Shown in pieces: positions 23,701 through 33,539 of a stretch of DNA of 64,000 nucleotides; positions within the stretch are counted from its first letter, which is position 1; the number at the start of each line of letters is the position of its first letter. The notes beneath the pieces are model-generated. The model ran no database searches. It was not told where the DNA came from and worked only from the letters and a program-made list of their open reading frames with translations. Origin of the DNA: Adineta vaga. Taxonomy: Eukaryota > Rotifera. The position numbers and the translations under genes were made by a program. The DNA lies in assembly GCA_021613535.1 (NCBI GenBank), contig CP075493.1, positions 13,082,001-13,146,000 of the forward strand, read 5' to 3'.

Positions 23701-25377
23701 AAGAGACGAATCTAATTGAAATTGATCATTCGTTGTTGTTAAACAACCACGAAAATAATCTTTTATCGCCAATGTAAATTCTTCATAATTGTCTGTTTTA
23801 GATAGATTCAATTGATGTCGATATAAACAAGTCATATTATCATAGTGAAATGTTGGCGAAATAAAATTCCAAAATGATTGACCATAATAAATAATATCTG
23901 GTAATAAAATATTGAAACATATTACATGCGCTTTCAAGTGTGTGTTCTGTTGAATATCTGATCTTATAAAAGATGAACTAGGGCAAACATTTTTAGAAAA
24001 TATTGCTGACTTTGCAAGTTCTTGGAGCAAATTAAAAGTATCCCAATTTGGTTTTGATATAAATGGTTCCATTATTGATTCTAAATAACTATAGTCATTT
24101 AGTAAATTTTCAATACTAGTATGAGGATGAAACACCCATATTAGATTGGCAAGAGATGAACCTAATTGAATACTACTAATGTCGCCAGATGGTTTTTCAT
24201 TGTCGATAATTGCAACACTAAATGGCACACTCTGATTACTTTGATAGAAAAATCGAATATGACCGAGAAGAGCATAAATTTTTGGAAACTGAAATATTGA
24301 TTGACACATAGATAGTTTCGCATTATTACCATTAAAAGAGTGAATAAGAGAATGACATAATTTGCCATCATAGTTATGTGTGATTAAACTAAAACATGTG
24401 AGATATAACCAACATTCATTTGATAAATCATCTTTTATTAATAATGATTCTTTGAATAGATCATTTCGAGCATTTTTACAAACATCAAATTCTTTGACAC
24501 ATTGTCCATCTCCACAGGAGAAATCTTCATTACCAGGTCGACAGGTATGTTCTTCACAACGAAATGTTGGTGTTTGATAACAGAAATCAAATGATAATGG
24601 AATATTTGATTCATCTGATCGATCAAGACAATCTGGATTATCTTTATCATCCTTCCAAAAATCTTTCGGAATGCATAAACCATTATGACATTGATATTCA
24701 TCTTCTTGACATTCATTAATTTCCATTTGAAAACAATCAGCTTCATCCATACCGTCGTCCACACAATCAATTTTGCCATTACAAATTTCCCGCCAATCAA
24801 GACAAAAGTCGTTTCCACCACGATTACACGGCAAATGATTATAACATGGTAATTTCATTAGTTCAAATCCATCTTCTACTGATGATTTGATTTGATGAAA
24901 TTTATTTTCAACAACAAGAGCAAACGACTCTTTAGTGTCATAGATAAATGAATATTGACATTGAGAACCAAACTACGAATTTGTACAATTATAGAATAAT
25001 TCATTTAATAATGATAGTTCATTGATATATAGAAAATATTTTTCAACAAGATCAATCGAAGCTGACCAAAATAGTAATTGTTCAGTAGTCACATTTAGAA
25101 ATCGAAGTTGATCAAATGTAAAATTGTTATGATAGATTGTTCCAGAATTTGTCCATACTATGTCAATATTATCTGTTGGACGAATACAGTATTTGATCAC
25201 TTGTTTTATTGAAGTATCATATCGAATATCAACATTTTCACCACGTGCATAGTAATGTAGACAATCATATCCCATCATATTCGTAGTAATTATTTGTTCC
25301 GTATCATATAGATTTAATTGTGCATAAACCAGCAATTTACGCACCCAAATCACCAGAAGCAGACTGAATACCATCAT
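20749..25377 (-). pseudogene. Large LDLR-A/EGF seven-transmembrane receptor gene with one in-frame TAG
   Basis: One intronless frame of 1543 codons is broken only by a TAG at 24973-24975, between CTNS and FGSQCQY; nearby EGF ends have Y-x-GSQCQY, so a Tyr codon is the likely ancestor. ATG 25377 starts a signal peptide (MMVFSLLLVIWVRKLLVYAQ). Downstream are about eight LDL-receptor class A repeats with SDE/DDxDE acidic loops (such as CNGKIDCVDDGMDEADC, CDRKSDCSRNADEKFC). Three EGF-like modules follow (CFCPPNYYGSQCQY, NEFYGLNCQHR, CICSDCYFGTQCQF). Seven transmembrane helices follow from about 21700 to 20800, including CVAIERAISVFQG (TM3 ER-x-IS) and a basic tail. It resembles LGR/relaxin-type and bdelloid LDLR-GPCR families that bind extracellular ligands. 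It may be a recent pseudogene, a truncated secreted form plus a re-initiated receptor, or an assembly error. The downstream part alone stays open for 1369 codons. Confidence 0.78.
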
Positions 25378-25919
25378 TTTATTGACAACGATATACGAAG
25401 ATTACACTATTTTATATATATATATGTTTTTCCTGTCTATTTGATTTAATAACCAGGGGTAATTTTGTCATGCAGATTTACTATCAATAAACGTGTTCAA
25501 CTGACTATAATATTATAATCATTATGAATGATAGTCTTTGTTTGACATTAATACGTGTTATATCTATGATTGAAATCCATTTCTAACAATTTTGCATGAT
25601 TATAATATTTGTTAGTAATTGTATTCACATTCTTCGATCTTATCGAATTTTAAAAAATAAGAGTTAATAAAAGAGTAAAAAGAAAGTGAGTTTCAAGTTT
25701 CAAAATGTGGGAATTTCACACCCTCAAGATTAATTAATAAATATTGATGTTGCTGAAATTATTTCTGAAGAACATCTATGAAAGATTGACGAACTTGAGT
25801 GTTAAATTCTATACACGATTTTCTTGATGATGAGAGTATAATCACTGAAATTAAATTGATCATATATGGTACAAAAAAAAGTGAATGTATACAGGATCAA
25901 GAATTTTAATCCTAGAAAG
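25378..25919. other. Intergenic spacer with telomere-like motif
   Basis: AT-rich sequence upstream of the large receptor gene, with a short TA run at 25408-25424. Positions 25704-25730 read ATGTGGGAATTTCACACCCTCAAGAT, a small inverted repeat built of the recurrent GTGGG/CACCCTCAAG motif. No gene seen. Confidence 0.45.
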
Positions 25920-26399
25920 ACTTTTATAAGTATAGTAGTTGTTGAAAACCCCTAGCAAACAAAGACCACAACCAACTTTCCGTACAGGTTTTCTTTTGAA
26001 CGTTATGAATGAAAGGAAATCATTGATTAAACTTATCATAACAAAGATTATGATCAGTGCGAAACTTAGTTGTACACTAGCTGGCTGATGTACAATCCTA
26101 GATTTTCACTAACACTTTCACCTAAACAGTCGAATGCCATATGATGATCGAATTTGAAACAATTTGCCGGATATTTTCCATCACAATCATAATATAAACG
26201 GAAACGAATAAGTATTGGTGTTGTCAACACAATATCTTAGTTGAATGACAGTATCAATTGATTATCTGTGATTTCACAGCAATCATCATTAAAGCATTTT
26301 CTACAAATACATCGGAACTTATGATCAGACATCATGCAATCATCGGTAGGAATACATTGGCTTTCATTTTGACAGTTCAGTAAACGTACATTTCGAATA
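25920..26399 (-). pseudogene. Decayed fragment of the LDLR/EGF receptor family
   Basis: Minus-strand translation in shifting frames recovers CDGKYPANCFKFDHHMAFDC, matching the EGF region just before TM1 of the neighbouring receptor (FYPNCFQFDHQQSKFTC). The plus-strand text AGACCACAACCAACTTTCCG and the following bases also parallel 21525-21610 of that gene. Frames are broken by many stops. It is a remnant of a tandem paralogue and no product is expected. Confidence 0.7.
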
Positions 26400-26681
26400 T
26401 TAATCATTTTCTATTACATCAAATTTCGAAGCTAATTCACTCATACAATATGAGATTAATTGATGATAAGGATCTTCGTTTTTATTGGCGGCAACAACAC
26501 GTAAATAGTTCTGTGGTGCCGCATTTCTATCAGATAGTAAAGTTCTCTTTTTTGTTTTTTTCCAGAAAATAAGAACTGTAGGGAGTTCTTTTTCTTGCTG
26601 AAATTCATGATAAAATATAAAGCAACCTGTTGATTCCTGTTTTATTGCGCTGTTGACGTTATTATCAATTAAAATAAACAT
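26400..26681 (-). CDS. Small hypothetical protein, doubtful
   Basis: A 93-codon frame with an ATG at 26681 just downstream of the RBR ligase gene. It has mixed composition (YHEFQQEKELPTVLIFWKKT) with no signal peptide or membrane helix, and I do not recognise it. It could be an exon of a decayed gene or chance. Confidence 0.3.
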   Translation of the reverse strand: MFILIDNNVNSAIKQESTGCFIFYHEFQQEKELPTVLIFWKKTKKRTLLSDRNAAPQNYLRVVAANKNEDPYHQLISYCMSELASKFDVIEND

Positions 26682-26801
26682 AATTTTTCTTCAACAAACT
26701 CTTTTTTTAATCATGAAACGTAAATCTTTTTATTCACTTTATTGTATTGAGTCATTCTGGCTCAGAATTGTTTTGCTGACTTTCTCTTGAGAAGATATTC
26801 T

Positions 26802-28593
26802 TTAAAGTGGCGTATAACGGTCACATTTCTTATCAAAATGATGTGCTCCGTTAATAAGTTCAACGCACGAAAAACAATATTGTTTCAAACATCCATTACA
26901 TACAATCCAGTTATCTTCGCCTATTTTAACATTAAGTTTTTCACATGAAGTGTTGGGGCATGGTCTGACTCGTTTGACGACAGCAGCTCCAAGAAATGAT
27001 CGATTATTAATTACGATTTTCGAATCTTGTTCATTTTCGTCTTCATTCAATTGTTCAGATGTTTTTACTGAAAGAGAACAATATTTCGTTTAGTTTTGAA
27101 AATAAAACATTCAAACCTATATCGAACTTCTTAATCAAGTCTTCTTTAATATGTTGAACTGAGTCAGCCGTAGCAGAATGATATAACAGTGAGGTAATCT
27201 GAGGATCTTGAGATCCTTCTGCTCCAGACCAAGTAAAATCGTAATCGCATCGTGAACAATGCATATGTGAACAACCACCATTTTTTTCAATTCTCACATG
27301 ACAATTTGGACATGGCTGAGTATTCAAAGCTTCCAATCGTTCAGCATTCAATATTTTTTCTAATAAAGTATCTTCTTCCAATAAATTAATAACGACTTCA
27401 CGGTATGGTTTTCTCTTGAGATCAATTTTAGCTGCATTTTCTATTTGTTTCTCGATTTTAGCTTGTTCTGCAAGAGCTTTCTCTTGGTGCTTGGCATATT
27501 TCTTCTGATTTTTTTCTTGTTGTTTTCGAAGTTCTTCATCTTTTTCTTCTTGTTGTTTTCGAATTCTTTCACGTTCTTTTTCTTGTTGTAATCTCAGTTG
27601 TACAACTGCATAATCTTTCGGACACATTGCTTGAAAATGAAATAGGTCTTTACATTTTTTACAAAATGTAAAACGACATGAGTCACATATGGCTAAATTA
27701 TCATCCTTATTTCCAAGTAGAACAGCAGATTGACATCTAAATAAACCAAAGCTTTAAACGATTCTTGAGAATGTTTAAGTTTGGAACACTAACCTTGGAC
27801 ACCAAAGAATATCATTCATTAATTCTAAAGCATATTGTAATGTTAATCGTTCATATCTTTCATATAAATGATCATCTTGAAGAATTTGTTTGATTTCATT
27901 TGGAAGTAAAGCTTTTTTACATTGATTTTGTGGACAAAGAACTTGCTCACCAAATCGACCGTTATTAAATGTCATTTGAGTGTAATTATTTAAACATGCT
28001 CGACAATAAAAATGTCCACAACGATATAGACGAATGCAATCACTTCCTGGAATCTCATCTGTACATATTAAACAAGTATGAAGTCGATTTTGAAATTGTT
28101 TTTCTTCTTCTTCTTTATTATAATTTATTAAATGTTGATAAATTTGATCAAGATTCTCAAATAAATAACCATTTAATGCTCGTGGATCATTGATTTGTTC
28201 ATTGATATTAGTGTCAAGTATAAGTTTATTTGTAATTTCATGTTTAATCAATTCAATCCAATCATAAACACAAACTTCACCTTGAGAAAATGAATAATTA
28301 TCAATTTTCTTACAAAGATTTTGTAAAGAAAATTTCGAAAAATAAAAACAAGAAAGAAGAAATGAAGGTGGATAATCACTTGGATATTCATTATGATAAT
28401 GAATAATCAAAGAAAATGGTGGTAAATGATCAATAATAGATGTTCTATTGTTACATTGAAGAACAAATGGTTGCATCAGATCAAAATCAATTAAGATTTC
28501 ATATTGATTATTATCATTAAGAAAACGAAATTTCGTTTCAAATATTGATTGTAATACCAAGATTTCGTCAGCTTGCTTTTCCAAGTTTGTCAT
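26802..28593 (-). CDS. RWD-RBR ubiquitin ligase, RNF14-like
   Basis: Exons 28593-27794, 27736-27117 and 27067-26802 give 561 residues, and the frame is kept over both introns (57 and 49 nt). Residues 5-130 are an RWD domain (ADEILVLQSIF, HYHNEYPSDYPP). RING1 is CLICTDEIPGSDCIRLYRCGHFYCRAC. Next is the in-between-RING domain (CPR-CQSAV, CDSCRFTFCKKCKDLFH), then a Glu/Lys-rich coiled-coil insert of about 90 residues. RING2 is CPNCHVRIEKNGGCSHMHC; the Cys in GGCSHM is the catalytic cysteine that forms the ubiquitin thioester. The C-terminus has a further zinc-binding pair set (CNGCLKQYCFSC, H-FDKKC) as in RNF14. RNF14 family members act in cytosol and nucleus and ubiquitinate stalled translation factors (established for mammals). 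The coiled-coil insert is longer than usual. Confidence 0.88.
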
Positions 28594-29069
28594 TGATATT
28601 TGTTTTGTATAATCATGAAAATAAATGAAATATTAAAGAAAAAATGTGCTTTTTTTCTTCAGTCTTATGAAATTACAACGTATTGCACAATAATGTTATT
28701 ACCAAAGTCATAAAAGGAAGAAAGAAAAAAGATATTGACGAAACCGAATAATTCATCAAGTAAATTCTTATGATGGTGTTATATGATCATATAAACGATC
28801 CAAAATAACTATTTAAGATAAAAATAAAACTTGCACTTTTGAAAGGTTCATAATAAAAGTACAAATTGCAAAAATTAATTTTTTTGAGTAGTAGTACTCA
28901 TCTCCAAAATGTATTCTCTCGAGCAATTATATTCTTGTCTTCAGCGATATGATTTGATCAATAATAAGTTAATAACAATTTGATTTCTTTTTATAGATAA
29001 AGTTTAAAAGGAGAATGTATTTTGTAATTGTAAAAGAACGTTTCCAGAGTCTTCAGAGTATTTATCAAC
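28594..29069. other. Intergenic spacer between divergent genes
   Basis: 476 AT-rich bases between the RBR ligase start and the NHL pseudogene start. No feature seen. Confidence 0.45.
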
Positions 29070-30396
29070 ATGTCGTGTATCAACTATATCTCGTTTCATT
29101 TACTAATAATCTCATTTTTATTTCATGGGAATGAAAGTATCTATGAATCTCGAATAGAATTATCGGCAAATAGTTTTCAATTTCAGCCTGGATATTATTC
29201 AGGTCAAATTGTTTCAAAATTTGTTTACGAAAATAATCTCCTTCGATTATATTCAATCTTATGTACTCAAAATATTTTATGTCGAATATTTGATATAAAT
29301 GGTCTTGTGTCAAATGAATGTCGATTATTTCAAAGGTGATATTACTATACATGGAAATATCATCATATCATCTAATAGTAATGCACGAGTTGTTAATTGC
29401 AAAGAATATTTCACTTATTGCACAAAATTGGTCTAGTGAAAATACTTTTGCGATGCCATGGAGTGCAGCTATTCATCCTAATCAAAAAAGTTATATATTA
29501 GTGATAATACGAATCATTATGTCATAAAAATAGTTAATATGCAAGTTATATCTCCATTATCGAGTGTTGTTGCTGGTGTGAAAAGCAGCAGTAGAACGGG
29601 AACCAATAGATTAAATTATCCGGCTGGAATAACAGTTGATAGTAACGACAATATGTGTATTGTTGATTCAAATAATCATCGTATCTAGGGGGCTGCGGGT
29701 CCACATTTTTCTGGACCCGGACCCGGACCCGTACCCGTAAAAAGTAAAAATATTGGACCCGGGTCCAACCCAGACCCGGTGAGGCTCAGACCCGGATTCG
29801 ATCCAGACCCGATGGGATCAGACCCAGACCCGGCCGGGTCTAAACCCGGTTTTTTTTGCACTCTACAGCAGCCTGTGCGTGTAAGTGATGTAAAGCATCG
29901 AAGTCGTAGCTAGTTTTCATTGGTTACCAGGAGAGGAAGATCTGTTCAAAAATCTTGTTGTTCATTCATATTATATCAATAATCATTATCAATCGAGCTG
30001 ACGCTTGAAAAACTAAATTTTTTTTATCAAATTTAAAGAAATCCGCAGGAAGTTGCGGGTCCGTTTTTCTAACTGAGACCCAGACCCGGTCCCAGACCCG
30101 AAGAAAAAGAAATTATTAAACCCGGACCCGGACCCAGACCCGAAAATGAAAAAATTATTAGACCCGGACCCGAGCCCAGACCCGGTCGGGTCCGGGTCCA
30201 CTTGCAGCGCCCTAATCGTATCATATGTTGGCCTCCTAATAGTACTTTTGGAAATGTTATAGGTGGTTTAGGTACATCGAATTTTGATTCGTTTTCACTT
30301 AATAAACCGTATGGATTATTTTTGGATGAAAACAATTCATATATTTATGTGAGTGATACGTATAATCATCGAATTCAACGATTTCAAATTATTTGA
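29070..30396 (+). pseudogene. Secreted NHL-repeat protein, disrupted by frameshifts and a hAT-type insertion
   Basis: ATG 29070 opens a signal peptide (FHLLIISFLFHGNES) and a beta-rich N-terminal domain (IELSANSFQFQPGYYSGQIV). The frame breaks after SNECRLFQ (29337): continuing the expected GDITIHGNIIISSNSNARV needs a one-base shift. A stop follows at 29454, and another shift near 29505 is needed to reach NHL text (VDSNDNMCIVDSNNHRI). At 29686 a 529-bp mobile element interrupts an NHL repeat. After it, the frame continues NRIICWPPNSTFG, then GLFLDENNSYIYVSDTYNHRIQRF to the stop. Removing the element and one copy of its 8-bp duplication makes the repeat continuous. Extracellular NHL proteins are a large bdelloid family; this copy appears dead. 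Confidence 0.8.
29686..30214. mobile_element. Non-autonomous hAT-type transposon (MITE) with GGACCC repeats
   Basis: The element is 529 bp, flanked by identical 8-bp duplications ATCGTATC (29678-29685 and 30215-30222). Its ends are TAGGGGGCTGC and GCAGCGCCCTA, inverted repeats with one mismatch. The 8-bp duplication and terminal TAGGG (YARNG) fit the hAT superfamily. Two blocks inside are packed with GGACCC/GGGTCC units (29700-29850 and 30050-30200) in opposite orientation. No transposase is coded, so it would depend on a hAT transposase elsewhere. It interrupts an NHL repeat. Confidence 0.88.
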
Positions 30397-30827
30397 AAAT
30401 GACTTTACTATATTCTCTCATTTGCCTGGATCAAAAATTATTTTAAAAAGAATCAAATAATGTTCTTACAGCTTCAAGATAAAGTATACAAAATTTTTCT
30501 TGCTAACATTGCGATGTTATAACACGAACATTATTTACGTATATTTATAATTTGTTTGTATTTTAATTTTTTTCTATCGAATGAATGGGAAAGAAAAAAA
30601 AAAGATTCCCATCAAATGGGAACAGTTTCAAAAAATATCTCTGTTATTTCATTGACGTCAGATAATATTTAAACGAAAATAACATAATTGAGAAAGAATG
30701 ACGTGAAATGCAAGAAGATAAGACAGATCTAATCCATGTTAGACCTTTAATAGAATGTGGTGTATAAAAATCGAATGCATTTTACAAAAGAATATTCATT
30801 TTATTATTCACTTTTAACAAAATCAAA
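30397..30827. other. Spacer and left part of the 1.9-kb duplication
   Basis: The duplicated block starts at about 30572, so 30572-30827 is the promoter region of the DUF2059 gene and is nearly identical to 41764-42019. It includes TTTAATAGAATGTGGTGTATAAAAA at 30747-30771, which carries a TATAAAA box about 60 bases before the ATG. Confidence 0.55.
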
Positions 30828-31307
30828 ATGTTTATTCGTTTATACTTGATCACGATGGGTATTGCTTTATTTATGGCAACTGATGGCAAACCAATACAAA
30901 ATCAAAGATTGACTCAACGTATCAATACTTTACTTGATTTAATTAAAGTTGAAAAAAGTTTCGAAGAAATTCCAAAAATGATGGCCAAGTATATTCGTTC
31001 AACGGTGACAGAGAAATCTCTAATATTAACGGCGATTGAAGAGTTTTTCTCATTCAAATCATTACGTCCTCAAATTGTTGAGCTCTATCGTGAAGTTTAT
31101 ACACCATCGGAAATAAATGCAATGATCAAATTTTATTCAACACCATTAGGAAAATCAGTGGCTGATAAAGACATAAAACTTGACCAAGGTTATGATCGTA
31201 TTTTAGAAGAACGATTCAAAGAACAGCAGCCACAAATAGAAGCATGGTTCAGTGAACAACGAGATGCGATGGAAACACCAAATATATACGATGAAGATAA
31301 AAATTAA
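30828..31307 (+). CDS. Secreted DUF2059 protein, copy 1
   Basis: Intronless, 159 residues. The signal peptide is MFIRLYLITMGIALFMATDG. The mature part is helical and ends with the DUF2059 block LYREVYTPSEINAMIKFYSTPLGKSVADK (the first half corresponds to YxxxFTxxEL, the second to FYxSPxGK). DUF2059 is mainly a bacterial, periplasmic or secreted family of unknown function, so transfer from bacteria is likely. A TATAAAA element lies in the preceding 60 bases. The paralogue at 42020-42499 is ~93% identical, and the differences cluster at AKYIRSTV against VNYFPSMA. No catalytic motif is visible. Confidence 0.8.
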   Translation: MFIRLYLITMGIALFMATDGKPIQNQRLTQRINTLLDLIKVEKSFEEIPKMMAKYIRSTVTEKSLILTAIEEFFSFKSLRPQIVELYREVYTPSEINAMIKFYSTPLGKSVADKDIKLDQGYDRILEERFKEQQPQIEAWFSEQRDAMETPNIYDEDKN

Positions 31308-31905
31308 TACATGGCTCGATTGAAATACTTGAAGCAGATTTTCTCATCTTCCATTTGATCGAATAATCGAGATTTTTCTTTAAAATTTTTGAAATCTTAA
31401 TCCAATAAATTAATCATGAAACATGATAACATCTAAGTTATCTTTTCAAGAAGGAAATTTCATTCTCATTTACATAGACAAAGTTGCATACCTTGAGAAC
31501 GGCAAAGGTAGAATATTGTCAGCTATATTTTATTGACGTCATACAGAAATACAATCAATCTTTACTTAACGACACAATGTCTAATCATTTTTATTTAAAT
31601 TCGTTTTATTAACTCTGGATAGAAAAGGGAAATGATTTACTTGGTATGTACATCTTATCTGTTGTACGCATGTTTACAAAGAAAACGCTAATCTCACGTA
31701 AAATCTATTACATTAACGAACAAATTTTTCTTTTACTAACACAGTTACACATCTGTGATGAGTTTGAAATTGACTTGAACATGAGAAGAAGGAGGAGTAT
31801 TCTCATGATCTATTTCGATAATATTTCTTTCAGCAAAATACATGGATGACACCGAGTTGATATGATAGTTTCTGCTTGATTTTCTCATTCATATTTGTTC
31901 TCAGC

Positions 31906-32372
31906 TGTTAGAGGATGATACACGTCATCCTCTTTAGTTAGTTACATGACTTTTCTTTCGTTCTTCACATATGTTATATATGCTTTTTTTTCTGTTCTGC
32001 ACATATCATATGTTCCATGTTGTCTGTTCTCTTCACCTATGCTTCTACATTTCATCATCTTTCGTTACCTCGACATATTCAATCATGTTTCATCATCTCG
32101 TTACCTCGATGTATTCACTTGATTTCATCATTTAGTTGATTGTTCACTGATATCTTCTCGTGATTTCATCATTTAGTTGATTGTTCACTGATATCTTCTC
32201 GTGATTTCATCATCCACTGCATTGTTCTAGTCTTTCCCTCTTTGTGTTATCATCGATCCCTCGATCTCTCGCTCATTGTGTTCACTTGCTATAAATACTG
32301 CGTGATTTTTAGCAATAAACATTCATTCATTCATCTATCAGTCTCATTTGCTCTTCGAGCGACCCGCTCACA
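31906..32372. mobile_element. Solo LTR of a retrotransposon, copy 1
   Basis: 467 bp starting TGTTAGAGGATGA and ending CGCTCACA (TG...CA), flanked by 5-bp duplications TCAGC (31901-31905 and 32373-32377). It contains a TATA box (GCTATAAATACTGCG at 32288-32302) and a polyadenylation-like AATAAA at 32313. Its start folds as GAGGATGA/TCATCCTC. Two tandem 41-bp units lie near its centre. No internal retroelement sequence remains, so it is a solo LTR from recombination. The family cannot be named from the LTR. Confidence 0.75.
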
Positions 32373-32509
32373 TCAGCATAAGAGAATGATTCTGATCTTG
32401 AGCATAATACATAGCAAAAAAAGAAGATACACTAAATTGGAAAAGAGAACAAGATAAAAAAAAGATTTTCTCAAACGATAAATACTCAAACATTTCCCTA
32501 GGAATTATA

Positions 32510-33147
32510 CTGAGTGAGGTCATAATCCCATTACCCGCGGTATCCATAAAAAAGCAACCAACTGACCACGTTACCCTATGCGGTATCCACTTCTCATAGT
32601 TCACTATTGCCTCTACAGCAGTAAGAAGCGTACCAACTATACTATGCATATCGTTACCCCAATATCTGACTATATCCTGAAAGCTGAGGAATGTGAGTTG
32701 ACTTGGTGTATCCATCTTGATACTCAGTGTCTGAGTATATCCTGAAAGCAGAGGAATATGAGTTGATTTGGTGTATCCATCTCGATACTCAGTGTCTGAC
32801 TATATCCAAAAAGCTGAGGAATGTGAGTTGATTTGGTGTATCCATCATGGTACCCGGTATCTGACTATACTCTGAAAGTTGAGGAATATGTTTTGATTTC
32901 ATTCAAACAACTCTTACGACACTAACTTTTTTCTTTTAGTGACTTTTAATCTGTCCTGATAGTTAGGAGCAACTGTGTGTTGTAAAATGCACTTATGAAT
33001 CAGATAGTAGCGATAAATTTTTTTCCGGGCGTAGTTTCATATGACACTTTAGTGCCTTCGTGTGGGTTGGCGAAGACGAAATGATATTTGTTATTCAGTA
33101 GTCGATTGGTAAAAGATCTGTGTGATTTCAGTGCAGTTTCGGTTACC
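32510..33147. other. Spacer with ~65-bp tandem repeat
   Basis: Contains no credible gene. From about 32672 to 32895 a ~65-bp unit (GAGGAATGTGAGTTGATTTG...GATACTCAGTGTCTGAC) occurs about three and a half times. A related segment in opposite orientation lies at 41515-41625. Confidence 0.6.
32672..32895. repeat. ~65-bp tandem repeat, about 3.5 units
   Basis: Units begin CTGAAAGCTGAGGAATGTGA and continue GTTGATTTGGTGTATCCATC, GATACTCAGTGTCTGACTA. Identity between units is about 85-90%. The reverse complement appears around 41515-41625, next to copy 2 of the duplication. Confidence 0.7.
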
Positions 33148-33409
33148 GAGCACCCTCACTTGTTGCTTTGCCCACCGATCCCGCTTTCCGAGCACCCTCA
33201 CTTGTTGCTTTGCCCACCGATCCCGCTTTCCGAGCACCCTCACTTGTTGCTTTGCCCACCGATCCCGCTTTCCGAGCACCCTCACTTGTTGCTTTGCCCA
33301 CCGATCCCGCTTTCCGAGCACCCTCACTTGTTGCTTTGCCCACCGATCCCGCTTTCCGAGCACCCTCACTTGTTGCTTTGCCCACCGATCCCGCTTTCCG
33401 AGCACCCTC
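33148..33409. repeat. 42-bp minisatellite, six perfect units
   Basis: The unit starts GAGCACCCTCACTTGTTGCT and ends CCCGCTTTCC. Six identical copies plus 10 bases of a seventh. Because 42 is a multiple of three, several frames on both strands are open by coincidence; none is called as a gene. Perfect identity suggests very recent amplification. Confidence 0.92.
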
Positions 33410-33539
33410 AAATATTTGCTATTCAGTTAGTTTCTCATGTTTTAGATTAGTTTATATGAATTTTCGGTTAGATGGTAGACATGGAAAAGTTTGATTTATT
33501 GTACAAAAGATATGAGAGAGAAAGGCAGATTGTGAGTAG

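Larger units (their letters stand above)
30572..32509 (+). repeat. Copy 1 of a 1.9-kb direct duplication
   Basis: Nearly identical, same orientation, to 41764-43662. It includes the DUF2059 gene with promoter, 3' region and a solo LTR. Copy 1 is 39 bp longer, mainly because a 41-bp unit (TGATTTCATCATTTAGTTG...) is present twice in its LTR. Homology stops sharply at both ends. Confidence 0.9.

Noticed and set aside
30013-30335. Gly/Ser/Pro-rich frames on the minus strand (GSGSGSGF...)
   Set aside because: They translate the GGACCC repeats within the hAT-type element and run into its host gene; no start context or domain.
33148-33409. CRISPR-like regular repeats
   Set aside because: Units are directly adjacent with no unique spacers, and the sequence is eukaryotic.
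33088-33494. Several overlapping open frames of 80-120 codons on both strands
   Set aside because: They arise from a perfect 42-bp repeat whose length is a multiple of three, so frames without a stop stay open throughout; repetitive translations without domains are not genes.
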